The notes under the pieces were generated by a model. The model did no database searches and had not been told where the DNA came from. It was given only the letters and a program-made list of their open reading frames with translations. From Ceratotherium simum simum (lineage: Eukaryota; Chordata; Mammalia; Perissodactyla; Rhinocerotidae), in the NCBI RefSeq assembly GCF_000283155.1, contig NW_004454178.1, positions 8,413,338 through 8,477,337 of the forward strand: DNA of 64,000 nt, in the 5' to 3' direction. The position numbers and the translations under genes are program-made. Positions within the stretch are counted from its first letter, which is position 1. Each line of letters opens with the position of its first letter. Of this stretch, positions 1 through 14,600 are shown piece by piece.

Positions 1-984
1 AGCCGGGCTTGGGGACCGCGTGTGCCGGTGTTTACATGCGGCTGCCGGGGTTTGTGAAACAGTAGAACTCCCAGCTGCCGGCTCCTCTGCTCTCTGCCCC
101 CAATACTAGCCCCGGGGGCATCCCAGCCTAGAACGGGACCAGGTGGTGGACAGATCGCAGCCTCTAGGAGGCAGGGCACAGCCAGCGTAGGAGGGCCATA
201 GCCCACCTGGCAGCCCACCTGGGCAGCCCACCTGGCCCATCCCTGGGTACAGCATCTCACCAGTGGTTTTACTTCCATCCTTCAAGGTGAGTGCCAGGAC
301 TGGGAGGATGGCAAGGGTGACCGGCACTCATGGGGACCCCTCATGAGTCAGAGGTGGGGAGGAGGAGGAAGAAACGTGGTGGGACCCTTGTACTCCTCTA
401 CCCACCTGCACCACAGTCCAACCAAGTGACAGTCAAGACTGGCAGATATCAGGTGGAACGGCATCACAGTTTCTTTGTGCCACCTGGTGGCGATGAAGAA
501 GAAAGACAAGAGCCAGTGATGTGCTGAGAAGGGAAGGAAATTTGCAGAGCAGCATTTGCCGCTGCCCCCTGGGTGAGTCTGTACTCCAGGTCTGCCTGAG
601 GGGACTCCCCCGTGCCTCACCCCTCCTGCCCAGCTGCCCTTGACCCTGCCTCTGCCGCTTCTACCCTGCAGCCTTCTACTCCTCCCCTCTGAGCAGGAGT
701 TCCCCCTCCAAGGGGCTGGGCTGAGTCTGAGTCACTTTCCAGGCTGCAGACTGGGACAGACTGCACCGGGCTCAGGCTGCAGGGCCCCACTCTCCATGCC
801 CCAAACAGCCAGTCCTTCCCAGGTGAGTAGCAGGGAGACTGCTGGGTCTGGGGCTGGCCGGAGAAAGGAGTGGTGCCAGGGTCACGGGGCAGAGGAACCC
901 TAAATAGAGATGAGGGAGAGGAGGAGGGACATCTAAGTGTTCATGGATTTCATAGACCATCTGGGCTGGAAGCAACTGCAGAGA

Positions 985-1120
985 CCCTCAGTCAAGCCCT
1001 TGCTCTACAGATGGGGAAACGGAGGCCCAGGAAAGGCGAATGATGTGCCCAAGGGCTCACAGTGAGTTAGTAGCTGGGCCAGGATGAAGACCCAGGTCCC
1101 CTGACTCCTGGCTCGGTGTT
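985..1120 (-). repeat. MIR SINE
   Basis: The run GATGGGGAAACGGAGGCCCAG followed by a degraded 'GTGCCCAAGGGCTCACAGTGAGTTAGTAGC' type core is the reverse complement of the MIR core. Confidence 0.75.
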
Positions 1121-1639
1121 CCCTGAGCACCATCCCCAGCCACCCTCCCTCATTTACCTTCCCTCCACTGCTTCTTCACTCCCACCCACTCCCAAATTCC
1201 AGCAACCACAGCCTGGGAGGCAAGACACCTGGGTTCCCCACCCCTTCCTGGTCTATACTCCACGCTTTCAAGCCCACTGGCCCTCAGAGGCCGCTATATT
1301 CCTCTCTGAGCCCCAGGACCCTTTGTGGGGAGAACAAGCTAAGATTCCTCTGGGAGAGGGCAGCAGAATTAAAACAGGTGTCCTGCTCCCCACACACCCA
1401 GCATTCCAGCCCAGGCCCAGCTCCGGGGCCTTGCCTTACTTCTGCCTCCCTCTCCTCGAAGAGCACACATTTTCCACTCCGTGGGGCCCCGGAAAGGATG
1501 ACTGTATGTCTCAAGGATGGTGACTGCTCTGCAAGGCTCCCTGTGGGGCAGAAGGGTGACATTCTGTCAGCCCCGCATCCACGTGGCATGTGCACTAACC
1601 GGGCTCTTCACATCAAGTCGGGCGAGAACATGAGGCCTG

Positions 1640-1815
1640 TGGGCACACAGACCTGAGTTCAAATTCTAGCTTCACCATGTACAGCTTTGTGACGTTGGAT
1701 AGAACACTCACTCTCTCTGAGCCCCTCTGAGCCCTGTATAAAATGGAGTTAATGACCTCCTAGGGTTATTGTGGGGACTGAACGAGACAAGGATGTCAGG
1801 CACGTGGCACGGTGC
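1640..1815 (+). repeat. MIR SINE
   Basis: Reads in MIR sense order: 'CCTGAGTTCAAATTCTAGCT', then a degraded 'GTGACGTTGGATAGAACACT', then TATAAAATGGAGTTAATGAC, ending with GGCACGTGGCAC. Confidence 0.8.
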
Positions 1816-2041
1816 TCCCTCAGAGGGGGCCACACCCTTGTTTTCCCACACTGGCCTACAAGAAAGAGCCGGGTGTTATATCCCACCGGTTAACTCGCTG
1901 TGTGTGCCTAGAGATGTCACATTCCCTCTCCAGGCTCTGACCCTCCCTTTGTATAAGGAGAGAACTGGGTGGCTGAACCCAGAGGCTCCTTCCTGGGCTG
2001 ACCTTCCAGAGCCGCAGGAATCCCGTCATTTTCAGATACTC

Positions 2042-2087
2042 ATGGCGGAAGAGGGGGCTGTCCTCAAGGTCACCAGGGACCTGAAAG
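2042..2087 (+). CDS. RUFY4: RUFY4 coding exon 1
   Basis: Residues 1-15 plus one base, starting [10 protein letters not shown]. Donor GTGAGC. Intron 1 is only 117 bases. Confidence 0.92.
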
Positions 2088-5000
2088 GTGAGCGTGTCCT
2101 GGGAGATTTGCTGGGGCTGAATTGGGGGAGCAGCGAGGGGTCCTGGGAGCCTCTCCCTCAGAGCCCTCACTACCTATGTCTGCTGTCCGCCACCCGCCCC
2201 GCAGCTGCCGTCTCCGCCATCCTCCAGGGCCACGGGGCCGGGCAGCAGCCGGTGACGGACGCCAGCGCTGAGCTGCACAGACTCTGCGGCTGCCTGGAGC
2301 TGCTCCTGCAGGTGGGGCCCTCCCCTGCCCTCCCCTCCGTCTCCCCTCTCTCCAGACCCCGTAACCAGGAGGGCTTTCCCAGATCCTGAGGCAAGAGCCG
2401 CCGCCTCCCTTTGTGACCACGCGCTGCCTCATCTCCCCCAGAGTCAAGTCCTCCTGAAGCTCCCCTCACTCCTGGAGGCTGTCACTGGAGCCTGGGAAGT
2501 CGACAGAGCCACCCTGCTCTGACGACTAAAGTTTCGAAGGCACGGGTGTCCTCGGGCTGGCCCTCCTTGCTGCGGGTTACAGCCCCAACCAACCATTCTC
2601 CCCAGCTTTTGCTGAGCGCTGACCACGTGGCAGGCCACGTCCTTTACATGCCCCACCTTATGTAATTCTCATTCCGACCCCCTGTGGTGTTTGATGACCT
2701 GCCCATCCCCCACAGACACACACCTACCCTTCCTACTTCTCTGTGTGTGTGTCCATGTGTGTAGTGTGAGTGTGTGTGTGTCTGTGTGTGTGTGTGGTGT
2801 GCAGGTGTGAGTGTGCCCCTCAACTGCTGTGCTCCAGTCACACCAGCCTCCTTGATCCTCCTAAAGCACATCAGGAATGCACCTGCCTCAGGGCCTTTGC
2901 ACGTGCTCTTCCCTCTACCTGGAATGCTCTTCCTCCAGAAATGTGGATGGTACACTTTCTCATTTCCTTCAGATCTGGACTTGAATAGTATCTCCTCAGT
3001 GAGGCTCTCTCCAGCCACCCTAATCTAAATCTTTAACACAGCACCACATACACACATGCGTGCACACACCACACACTTTCTATTCTTCATCACTGCTTTA
3101 TTCTCTCCTTAGCGGTCAGCACCACCTAACATACTACATGTATTACTTCTTCAGTTTGGTCCTTGTCTGTCTCCCCTACCAAGACGGAAGCCCAGGAGGT
3201 CAGTTTGTTCATGGCTGTATCCCCAGGGCTTAGAACAGGGCCTGGCACATAGTAGTGCTCAATAGTATTTCTGGAATGAATGCATGAATGAGACCACTGC
3301 CAGCCCAGAGAGGTCAAGCAGCTTGCTCCTGGTCACACAGCCAGTAAGGGCAGAGCCAGGGCCTGAAGCTGGCTCTGTCTGCATGAGCCCTTTCCGCTCG
3401 ACCGTGCACCTGCTCAGCACACTGGAATGCAAGGTGGGTTCCGGGAGCAAACATTTCTACACTGTCCTTTCCCTCGTCTTGCTCCCAGTTTGACCAGAAA
3501 GAGCAGAAGAGCTTCCTGAGGCCGCGGAAGGATTACTGGGACTTCCTCTGCACTGCCCTGTGGCAGCAGCGGAGGGACACGGAGCCAGCCCGCTTCGTCC
3601 TCTCACAGGACAAGGTATCCAGGGCCAGGTGGCGGGGAGGCTGGCCTCAGCGTGATGGGGCCCTAGGGCTGGGGGGCACAGGCCTACCCTAGGTCCCTTT
3701 CCCACCCATCCCAGCTCCACTGACCACAGATCCCCTCACCTGGGCTTCATCTCTCGTCAGCCCTGCCCTCAGCATCCCTCCAGCCAGCCGCTCTCCTCCC
3801 ACAGCCTCAAGTCCCATGACGCCCTTTCTCATCACACACTCGTTCCCATCTTCTCTCTCTCTGTGCTGGCTGAGTTCTCTCTGTCTTAATGCCACCACCC
3901 CTCATTTTTCCCCCTGTGCTCTTTGCAGTTGAAGACCCCGCTGGGAAAAGGCCGGGCCTTCATCCGCTTCTGCCTGGCCCACGGACAGCTGGCTGAGTCA
4001 CTGCAGCTCTGCTTCCTGAACCCAGAGCTCACCAGGTGCGGCTGCGGGGACATGCTCCTGCTCAAACCATCTGATCCCATTGTCCCTCCTTCGTGAACCC
4101 CCCAGAGGATTGCTTAATATCAAGGATGACCAAAATGAGAGTCAGGAAGGGAAAGTCAGGGAAGAAAGGACAGAGGGGAGGCTAGAGCCCAGGAGTCCTG
4201 GCAGCGTCATGATGCTGGGCCTCCTGCTCCCCGAGGGCCACAGGCCTGCCTGGGGAACCATCCGGTCACGGTGTGCAGTGGAGTGGATTCTTTGAGGCCG
4301 GGAGTGGCAATAGTGCCAGTGCCAAAGGCCAAGGGTGCTGGTCACTGTTAACACAGGGAGTGGTATGGCCCCCGGAGCCCCCTGGTGTGCCCTGAACTCC
4401 GGGAGGACATCCTGGACTCTCTCTACGCTCTCAATGGGGTGGCCTTCGACTTGGACCTGAAGCGGCCAGACCTGGATGGAGCCTGGCCCATGTTCTCAGA
4501 GTGAGTGGGTGCAGTGTGGAGAGAAGTCTCTATTCAGTGCCTGCTGCCATTGCCACCCAGCCCAAGCCAGCCCAAGCCTCAGCCTCCAGCACTATCCATT
4601 TCCCCCTCCCTTATTGCTCCCTGACCCCCTGATTCTCCAGCTGCCTAGCCTTCTTTTTTCCCAGCATAATCTCATGATGTCCCATATGATGCAGCGTAGA
4701 ATACACACTCACTAGAGAGTTGTTGGATAGTTGGGGTAGAGGATTAGAAGGATGAACGGATGGTGGGATGGATGGATGGATGGATGGATGGATGGATGGA
4801 TGGTGGGATGGATGGATGGAGGGATGGATGGATGGATGGTGGGATGGATGGATGGATGGATGGATGGATGGTGGGATGGATGGATGGTGGGATGGATGGA
4901 TGGAGGGTGGGATGGATGGTGTGATGGATGGATGGATGGATGGATGGATGGATGGATGGATGGTGGGATGGATGGATGGATGGATGGATGGATGGATGGA

Positions 5001-8000
5001 TGGATGGTGGGATGGATGGATGGTGGGATGGATGGATGGATGGATGGATGGTGTGATGGATGGATGGTGTGATGGATGGATGGATAGATGGTGGGATGGA
5101 TGGATGGAGGGAAGGAGGGAGTGATGGATGGGTGGATGGGTGGATGGATGGAGGGAGGGAGGGATAGATGGATGGGTGGATGGATGGATGGATGGACGGA
5201 CGGACGGATGGTGGGATGGATGGATGGATGGATCATGCAATGCATGGATGGATGGAGGGGGGATGCCTGCATGAGGGTGGCAGGCAGGAAGGTGGGAAGG
5301 GTGATGGATGAATGGGTGGTTGGAAAGATGGGGTATCCTGCATCTGAGAACCAAGACCACTGCTGGAGAGAGGCCCAGGGTCCCCCTGCCCCTTTCACTT
5401 TCAGGTCCTGCTGCTCCAATTCCAGCCGGACACAGGGAAGAAGACCCAGAAAGACCAAAAATTCCCCAAAGGAGGTGCCTCTTCCCGACCTTCACTCTGA
5501 GTTGCCTCTTCTCCATCTCTGTTGGGACCCCAGGTTGAGTAGTAACTGAGCCCTGACCCAAAGTGTGGACCTGGGGACAGGGGAGCCACAGAAGCGAAGG
5601 CTCATATTCTTAAGGTGGTAGGCATATTAGGGAGAGAACAGGACCACTGGTACCATCTGCAGAAGCCACTGGGGCCCAGGGCAGGAGGAGGTGCTGGAGA
5701 GAGCGACCAGAAGCTTGTAGGAAATAGAACAGAGAAACGACCTCTGCTGGACAATTTGCAAACATCTCAGTTCAGGGAGCAATTGAAGAGCCAGATCACC
5801 TGGTTCAAATCCCAGCTCCACTCCTTACTAACCGTGGTCCTTGGGCAGGTTAGCCGTCCTGCCTCAGAGGGTGGTCGTGAGGATGCACTGAGACAGCCCA
5901 TGCATAGCACAGAGCACTAGGCTCCTGGCTCCGTGCTCAGTAAGTGGTAGCTTGTGGTGCTCACCACTCCATAAGCTCACTCTGCACCCTCACCAGCTTC
6001 CAGGCACCAGGTACAGATTCTATGAGGACTCAGTCTCTGACCTGAAGGGGTTCCAGGTCTGTTCAGGGAGACAGACACTGAAGGAACACACTGCAATGCA
6101 ATGTGTTGAGTATAGTGATACAGACATGCACAGAGGAACAGGGGAGCACAGAGAAGGCTTCTTGAGAGAGGTGACTCTTAGCTGGCTGTTGGTCTATTTA
6201 AGCTTTCAGCTCAACCCTACAAGGCAGGCATTATTATTCTCATTTTGCAGATGAGAAAACTAAAATGCAGAGAAGTCAAGTTCAGGGGGAAGGATCAGAG
6301 GAGAGGGGTAGGAGGAACTTATGGGAAACCAGATCAATGCAAAAGACAGAGGAGGAGAAGGGAGAAGGATGCGGGCTACAGGGGAGGGAGGAAAGGGCAT
6401 TGAGAAGCACTGCTTCTCCCTGACCAGATCAAGGCTTGGGCCTCAGATCACCTGGGGTATTGCTAGCATTCAGATTCCTGGGCCCTACCCCAGGTCTACT
6501 GAATCAACATTTCCAGTGGGAGGGCCTGGGCATCCATATATTTATCAAGCCCGTTGGATTAAGGCTGTGGCCTCTCCCATGCACCAGTTAGGTGAATTGA
6601 TGCTGAGAGGGATGATGGGTTTGGGGCTTCTTTGCAGATCTCACCCTCCTGTGGAGGCCCCATAGGAGTTCAGCCGGAGGAGCCACACGCCAGCCAAGCC
6701 GGCTGCGTGCGAGATGCACCCAGGGAAGACCAACTGGCTAGATCCTCCAGGTCCCAGCGACACAGACATACTACACCATTTTTAGAAAAGAAGAGAGAAG
6801 AACTCAGGAGCCTTGGACTCTCCTGGAGCATGTGGAAACCAGATAGGGAGGAGCTTCAGCAAGACCAGGGGAAGGGAGCCCCAAGGACGGGGATCTGCCT
6901 GGAGAACTCAACACCCAGCATCCCGGGACAGGGAGAGGGAGCCAAGGGGGCCCTGGAGGAGGTGATAGGGGCAGAGGATGAGGGCAGAGGGGTTCTGCTG
7001 GGTGCGGAGGGTCAGAGAACGACAGAGGGGACTCCTGAAGGGGAGGCAGCGTGGGGTCACGTCCAGAGGCTGCTGGGCTCCAGCCCCGGAGGGACAATAG
7101 AGGACGTAACGGCAGTGAGCAGGCAGGAGTGGGAGGCGCCTAGCATTTCGGGGATGCCCTGGGTCTCTCAGAGTCTGGAAACAAAGGAAGGCTCCAACTC
7201 AGAGAAGCCACAAGAGCAAACAGGAGTGACCAGTGTGACCAGGAGGGAGGAGCCGGCAGAGGTGGCCTTGCAGGATATGGTCGAGGTGAGAGCAGTTGAG
7301 TTCTGTGCCTGTCTGTTCTCCCCTCTCTAACCTGACCCACAGAGGGGGCTCTTCAGTGGCAGCCCAGGGCCACTCCAGCCCATAGATCAATTTTTAGTGC
7401 TCAACACAGGATTATTATTATTCGAGGATACCTTTTGAAAGCCGTGCGTTCTTCAGTTCACCACAGTCCCCACCTCTCCCTATTGCTTCACACCAGGCCC
7501 ACTTTATTCATCAAATCTACCTGCCTGGCACCCGTAGCCATTTGAGTTTGAGATCCCTTCCCAACAGGTCTTTGGGCAGTCGCTTGTTCTCAAGCTGGAT
7601 AGCCCTCATGATTGGCAGGTTTCTTCCCAATGTCTAAGTTCTAGTGTTGCAGGCAGACCTCACCTAGTTGCTCTTCATGTAGGTGCTTCTCCTGGTGGTC
7701 AACTAAGATTGTTCGCACACCTCCTCCCTAGCCAGAGGTTTCCAGGTCCTTGAGTTTTGTAACGTCCATCCTTCAAAGCAGGAAGAAATGGTGGCTCCAG
7801 GCTCACCCAAGGGCCAAGCCAGGCAACAGCTCCCGGCACTGCCCCAGTCCTGCCCTCCACCAAGGGCTGTCTGGGATGGCCTGGGGTCTCACGGTGATGT
7901 TTGTCAGGTCGGTCCCCAGGCCGGGGCCTCTGCTTTCCTCCTTCAGCTTCCCTTCCCCTCTCCCTCCCCCAGAGCCTCAGACGTGGGCTCCAGAAGACAG

Positions 8001-11000
8001 AGGAGCAGGCCCAGCACCAGGAGCAGCTGCTGACAGAGCAGGAGGGGGAGCTGAAGGCACTGGGGGAGCAGCTCAGCAGGTAACCTTGGCAACCACCAGC
8101 ACAGGAATGGGCGTGAGAGCCAGGAGGCCGGAGGGACAGGGAGCGTGCCCCCCCACCCCCAGCTCCGGCTCACGTTCCCGGCCATGCCAGCAAGCGACTT
8201 CTGAGCACCCCTGTGCACCAGGCCCTGTGCGGGGCACAGCTGCGGCATGCTGAGGCGTGCGGGGGGCATTGTTCCTGCTCTCAAGGGGCTCCCACCCTCC
8301 CCCCAGCTCCCCGTTGCCAGCCCCCTCCCTCACTGGCCCCCCTGAGTAGCCGCAGGTGAGACCTACGCCTCCGCCCCTCCCGTCATCGTGGCCCCCTTCT
8401 GCTGCCTCTTCGGGGCTCTCCTCTCTCTCTTCTATCCACTGCCCCCCTGCCCGCCACCCTCCTGCCCCGCCGCCGGCTCTCTCAGGCTCCTTTAACTGTT
8501 TGTCTCTCGTTTTCCTGCTCCCGGTTGCACAATCTCTTTCACCCTCTTGATGATCGTAATCATAACTATCATTACTGACCATTGACCATGTCCTGGCCAC
8601 TGTTCTAGGTGCTTCCTCATAACAACCTTATGAGATGGGCTCTCTAAGAACCCCCATTTTATAGTCGAGGAAAGTAAGGCTCAGAGGTGTGGCACAGCTC
8701 ACCCAACATCAGCCGGTCAGTGGAGGAGCTGAGCTCCAGACCCTGGCAGCTGACTGCAGAACCAGGGGGCTTAAATGCCCCCCCTCCGCCAGCGCTTTGA
8801 GGGCCTGCATTTCAGCCTCTCCCCGTCAGCAGCTCTCCCCGTCCCGCCTCGTCGTCTTCCCATCATCACATTGACCTCAGGGGCGCAGAGCACGCTGTCC
8901 TTGCCTCTACCCTTCCCTCTCAGTCTCTCAGGGCCTCAGTTTCTCTTTCATAACTTATTTTTTTAAATATGTGAAGATATTCCCTGGTCTGACTCAGTCT
9001 CTCTGCGTCTCTCCCCTGTCGCCCTGTGCCTCAGTCTCCCCGCCTGCCTCTGTCTCTCCCGCGTGGCTGCCACCTGGCCCAGGGCCGGCAGGACCCCTAG
9101 CAGAGCCCGAGTGGCTGTGATTCAGACTGAACCACGGGGCAGTCTCCTGACTGCTCAACAGGCTGAGAGAGGCCCAGGGCCCAGAACCCAACCCAAAAAG
9201 GCCCCCGGGTACTCCAGCTGAGCCCAGTGGTGTGATCCACAAAGACTCCCATGATTCAGGCCCTTGCCCACCCGAGGGCCTTCCCTGGGGATCAAGGCTG
9301 GCAGGAGCGACCTGGAGGCTCCAGGGAGACCGCCCGGCCCCAGGCTGCTCCCTGCAGCTGGGGGAGCCCCTGTCTCACAGACCCCTGTCCTGTCTCCTGT
9401 CATCCCGTCCATCATTCTGTCACTCCACAAACACTTGGTGGGCCTTCTCTGTGCCGGGCACATTCTATGTGCTGAAAACACTCTCATGGACAAAACAGAC
9501 AAAATTCCTGCCCTTACGGAGCTTCGTGGGGGAGGCGGCCGATAAATGTGATAGCAAGGAACATACACAGCACGTCAGATCGTGATAAGTTCTAAGGAGA
9601 AAAAATAAAGCAGGGAAGGGAATGGGAAGTGTCAGGGGGCGAATTAAACAAGGTGGCATGGCCAGGGAAGGCCTCTCTGAGAAGGTGACATTTGAGTAAA
9701 GATGTGAAGGAAGCAAGGAGTGAGCTGTTTGGATATGCGGTAGAAAAACGTTCTAGGCTGAGGGAACAGCAAGAGCAAAGGCCCTGTGGTAGGAATGGGC
9801 AGGGCAGGTTCTAGGAACATCAGAGAGGCCATTATGGCCCGAGTGGAGTGAAGGAGGGAGATGCCAGGCGGGTGATGAGAGACCCTAGTAAGTCAACGCG
9901 TCAGAAGGACCTTGGCTTTAACTCAGAGATGGGAACCATTGAGCGTTCTGAGCAGAGGAGGGACATGATGCGACTGTTTGTTTCAATGTTAAAAATATGT
10001 TTATTTGCTTTATTTTTAGCAATTCAATGGTTTTTAGTATAGTCACAAAGTTGTGTGTTGATCACCACAATCAACTTTAGAACATTTTCATCACCCCAAA
10101 GAGAAACTGTGTACCCGTTAGCAGTCACTGCCCCTTTCCTCCCACCCTCCCCTGCCCTGGGCAACAGCTAACCTGCTTCCCGGTTCTCCAGATGCACCTG
10201 TTCTGGACAGACCTGTGTTCTCGAGGGCTCAGGCCCGCTGCTCTGCAGAGCTGGTCTGTAGGGAAGCGGGGGTGGCAGCAGGCCGACCAAGGAGGAGACT
10301 ACCCCGCTGTGCGGGGAGGGCCATGGTGCCTTGGGGCGCGCTGCTGGCAGAGGAGCTGCTGGATTCTGGGTCAGCTGTGAGGTCGGGCTTCCGGAGGGAT
10401 TGAGGGATCGGTGTGGGGTCTGCGAGAAAGATAGAAGTGGAGCGTGACTCCGCATTTTCTGGCCTGACCAACTCCAGTTGGTCCAGTCACCGTCGACCCG
10501 TCTGCTGGGGTAGAGCAGGTTCACCGTCTGCTGGAGTAGAGCAGGTTCACGGGGAAAGTTCTGGAGTCAGGTTGTGAGCATGTTAAGTTTGAGACCCCCG
10601 TGAGACACCCAAGCGGAGCCCTTGGGCAGGCGGTGGAGCGAGTGTGGAGGTCAGGAGAGAGACGTGGGCTGGGGGTCTGCTGGGGAGTCATCGGGATGTG
10701 GGTGGTGAGTGACAGAAGCCCCTGAGGCTGGGAGGAGAATGCGCTCCCCTGCCCCCTGGGATCCAGGGCGCTGAGAACAAGCACCTCGCTCCTGGGAAAA
10801 GGGCCGTGAGCATCAGGCTTCTGGCAGCTGTCTCACCACCAGCGAGCAGAAGTGCGCGGGGGCCATTCGGTCAGCCGACAGTATTTACTGTGTCTCCACT
10901 ACGGCCACGTAGGGGGACAGCAGTGAACAGGGCAGGCAATGTCGCTCTTGAAGACCTGGGGAGACAAAGGATAGATCAGTAAATAGAAATACAATGCCAG

Positions 11001-11561
11001 GTAGTCATGGGCCCTAGAGGGGAGAATCAATCCTGGAGAGAGGGGAGAGAGACGGCGTGGCTGGCAGTGGCTGGCGCGGAGGGAGATTCACACATACTAT
11101 GGGTGGTAAGCAGAGTCTTAGCAGGGGCTCTCGTGGTCTCACTTAGGTTTCAACGGGGTCTGACTTAGGTTTCAACGGACCGCTCTGGCTGTGGTGTGGA
11201 GAATAGGCTGAGGGTGGGCAGGTGCAGCCCAAGGGTGCCCAGCCCCAGGCTAGATGCAGAATAGAGATGCAGGCCACCAGCTGGGCGCTATGAAAATAGA
11301 CTTGAAACTGAAATACGCGGCTTTCACTACCCGCCTCCCAGCTTTCGGGCTGTGGGGCCCCAGGAAACTGGCCTTCCCTCTCTGGCCTCAGGTCCCTGAT
11401 TGGCAAAAGGAGCTGGCTGGATCTCTGAAGTTCCTCCTTCCAGCTCAGATGCTCTGAGATCATCTTCCCAAGCAGGTGGGCTTCCTCTGCCCACTGGGTA
11501 AGACCTCAAAGCAAAAATGATTAGGACAGGAAGAAGTCCTCAGGTGGGAATTTGGCAAACA

Positions 11562-11611
<50 letters not shown>

Positions 11612-14600
11612 TCGCCTTGGGCGGCACTGAGCTGCTTTGAGGCGTGCCGCGGGCTCAGAAGGATCCATCCATCCCTCCCGCCCGCTGCCCATGCAGCACT
11701 GGGGCCACGAACCACTGGTGGTCAGCGGCCCTGCACGGACGCAAGTGTGGGGCCTGCCTCCAGATTTCTGCTCCCCCCGCTTATCAAGCTGTGTGACCCT
11801 GAGCAAGTGTTACTCCCTCTCCGAAGCTCTATTTTCTTTCCTGTAAAATGATGATCGTGTTACCTGTCCCATAAATGTGCAAAAATTAAATGAAACAAGA
11901 CTATAAAGCCCCAAGCTCGGGGCCTGGCACATAGTGGGTCCCTGATAGACTTGAATGCCTTCCATGTCCCCTCCTGCACTAGGAGTGTCTGTCACCCCCT
12001 GATTAAATTACCTCAGTGGCTTCCCATTGCACGGAGATTAAAGTCCACTCCTCTGGGGGCCACAGAGGGACAGGTCAGGTCCTGCCCGTCTCCCAGCTCA
12101 CCTCGCGCCTCCCCCGCCCCCTGCCCTTCCTGGTATCCCAGCTTCACTAGCCTTCTCTCGGTTCCTCACACAAGCCAAGTTCTTTCCAACTTGTAGACCT
12201 TTGCATGTGCCCTTCCCTGGCCCTACACGGCTGATTTCTCATCTTTTAGAGTGGCTTGAATGTCGCCTTGTCTAAGAAGCCTTCCCCGAGCGCCCTCTCA
12301 AGTCTCTGTCTCAGCCCCTCCTCATCTCCGTCACACACGAAGCTTAATTATTTTACGGGTCTGTTGCTTGTTTTGGGCACTGCCCCAAAGTGCTATAAGC
12401 TCCGCCAGGAGCAACAGGCACCTAAAACAGCCACTAGCATACAGTAGGTGCTTCATAAATGCTCCCTCCGTCCACAAAGACACACACTAACCACCGTGGT
12501 CACATTAGGGCCTGCACTGGCCACACCAGAGGCCCTGAGATCCCTGAGCGAGTAAACTGGCTCGGGAAAATGAGATACCGACACTGAGAGATGAGGAGCC
12601 CAAAGACTAGAATGTTCCTGAAAAGTCAAAACAAGGCCCCATTCAAGGCCTGAGCACAGAACGCTCTTTCTTAAGGCTGCAGGGACCGGTTGCAGGGAGT
12701 CGGTGGTTTCTGTTGTGGGTTTGATTTCAAGGCCCACCCGATGTTCTTCGCTGCAGCAGGCTACGTGGCCGCGTTTTAAAAATTAATAATTCAGTTCCTT
12801 GTCAAGACTCTCGTGAGCTTCTTCTGCCCCCCAAAACACACTCAAGCCCGGGGGTGTGGGCACACACACTCACACACACATCTGGAGGGCTGGACACATG
12901 CACCTCCATTGTGACACCCTCCCGTCTGAGCGATGGAGCAGGAGGCTGGGACCTTCTTATTTCCCGCCTGGGAGATTTCTTGGAACCTTCTAGGAAGCCC
13001 CTAAAGATGAAAAGAAGAGGCAAAAATAGAGCTGAGGAGGTTCCAAGTCCAGACACAGAAATTTAAGAAAGCCGTGTGTTTAATATTACTTTTTTTAATT
13101 GAAAAGACAATGTGACATAATTTTTCAAAATATTTTAAAGCCAAAAAATCACCCCAAATCCTACGCCACTTACCCCCACCCCAAACACCACATTGTTTTC
13201 AGCCGGGCACAGCCCGATTCTGCCCCCGTCTCACTTTGCTGTCTGTGTTCCTGGCATCTCCGGGCCCTGAACTTCTAACTTGTGCTAAATCTAGTATCCA
13301 CTTCCCCATTCGTTTCCATTTGTTTCCATTTGTTTGTTAAAATTCAGTTCAATTTGTTTGTTGAAACAAATTGTTTTCAACTGGGAATGGCCCATCCAGC
13401 CTGTGTTCCCGACACCGACACGCCACCTTCTGTCTGGAGAGCTGCCATGATTGGGACTGTGCCTCTCAAGACAATTACACTTTAAAATGGAAATGTAAAA
13501 AAGAAAAAGAAATATAACAAATGGAAATGTTGGCTCATCCCCTCTAAAGGAACATGCAAGGCTGGGCCCCGTTTTCATTTCTCTGAACAGTTGGTGAGAA
13601 GTCAGCCTATGGGTGTCAGGCCACGCAGGGCTCAGTTTAGAGGGTGTGTGTGTGTGGTACGTGGTATATGTGTGTTGTGTGTTATGTGGTGAGTGTGGTG
13701 TGTGTGTGTGGTATGGGGGTGTGTGGAGTATGTGCGTGGGGGTGTGTGTGTGCGTTTGATGTGGTGTGAGTATGTGTGTGTGCAGTGTGTTGTGTTTGTG
13801 GTGTGTGTTGCGGTGTGCATGTGTATGTGTGATGTGTATGTTGTGGGTGGTGTGTGTGATGTGTATGGTATGGGGTATGGAGTATGTGTGTGGTGTGTGT
13901 GTGTTGTATTATGTGGTGTGTACGGTGAGTATGTTGTGTGATGTGTGGTGTGTGATGTGTGTCATGTGTGTGGTATGGGATGTGGAGTATGTGTGTTGTG
14001 TGTGTGTGTGTGTGGTGTATGTTGTGTATGTTGTGTGTGGTGTGTGTGGTGTGTGATGTGTGTGGTATGGGATGTGGAGTATGTGTGTTGTGGTNNNNNN
14101 NNNNNNNNNNNNNNNNNNNNNNNNNNNNNNNNNNNNNNNNNNNNNNNNNNNNNNNNNNNNNNNNNNNNNNNNNNNNNNNNNNNNNNNNNNNNNNNNNNNN
14201 NNNNNNNNNNNNNNNNNNNNNNNNNNNNNNNNNNNNNNNNNNNNNNNNNNNNNNNNNNNNNNNNNNNNNNNNNNNNNNNNNNNNNNNNNNNNNNNNNNNN
14301 NNNNNNNNNNNNNNNNNNNNNNNNNNNNNNNNNNNNNNNNNNNNNNNNNNNNNNNNNNNNNNNNNNNNNNNNNNNNNNNNNNNNNNNNNNNNNNNNNNNN
14401 NNNNNNNNNNNNNNNNNNNNNNNNNNNNNNNNNNNNNNNNNNNNNNNNNNNNNNNNNNNNNNNNNNNNNNNNNNNNNNNNNNNNNNNNNNNNNNNNNNNN
14501 NNNNNNNNNNNNNNNNNNNNNNNNNNNNNNNNNNNNNNNNNNNNNNNNNNNNNNNNNNNNNNNNNNNNNNNNNNNNNNNNNNNNNNNNNNNNNNNNNNNN

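Larger units (their letters stand above)
1..2041. other. RUFY4 upstream region, no gene recognised
   Basis: No coding exon is recognised in this stretch. It contains two MIR copies (listed separately) and a short triple repeat of CAGCCCACCTGG near 200-235. RUFY4 5' untranslated exons and its promoter probably lie here or further upstream, but I cannot place them. Open frames here are short, lack conserved motifs and are not supported by splice context. Confidence 0.6.

Noticed and set aside
4744..5250. CRISPR-like regular repeats
   Set aside because: Simple tetranucleotide array in a mammalian intron, without unique spacers.
4611..5561. Long open frames (316 aa minus, 248 aa minus, several plus) with HPSI or MDGW repeats
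   Set aside because: They are translations of the GGAT tetranucleotide array inside a RUFY4 intron and overlap exon 6 on the other strand.
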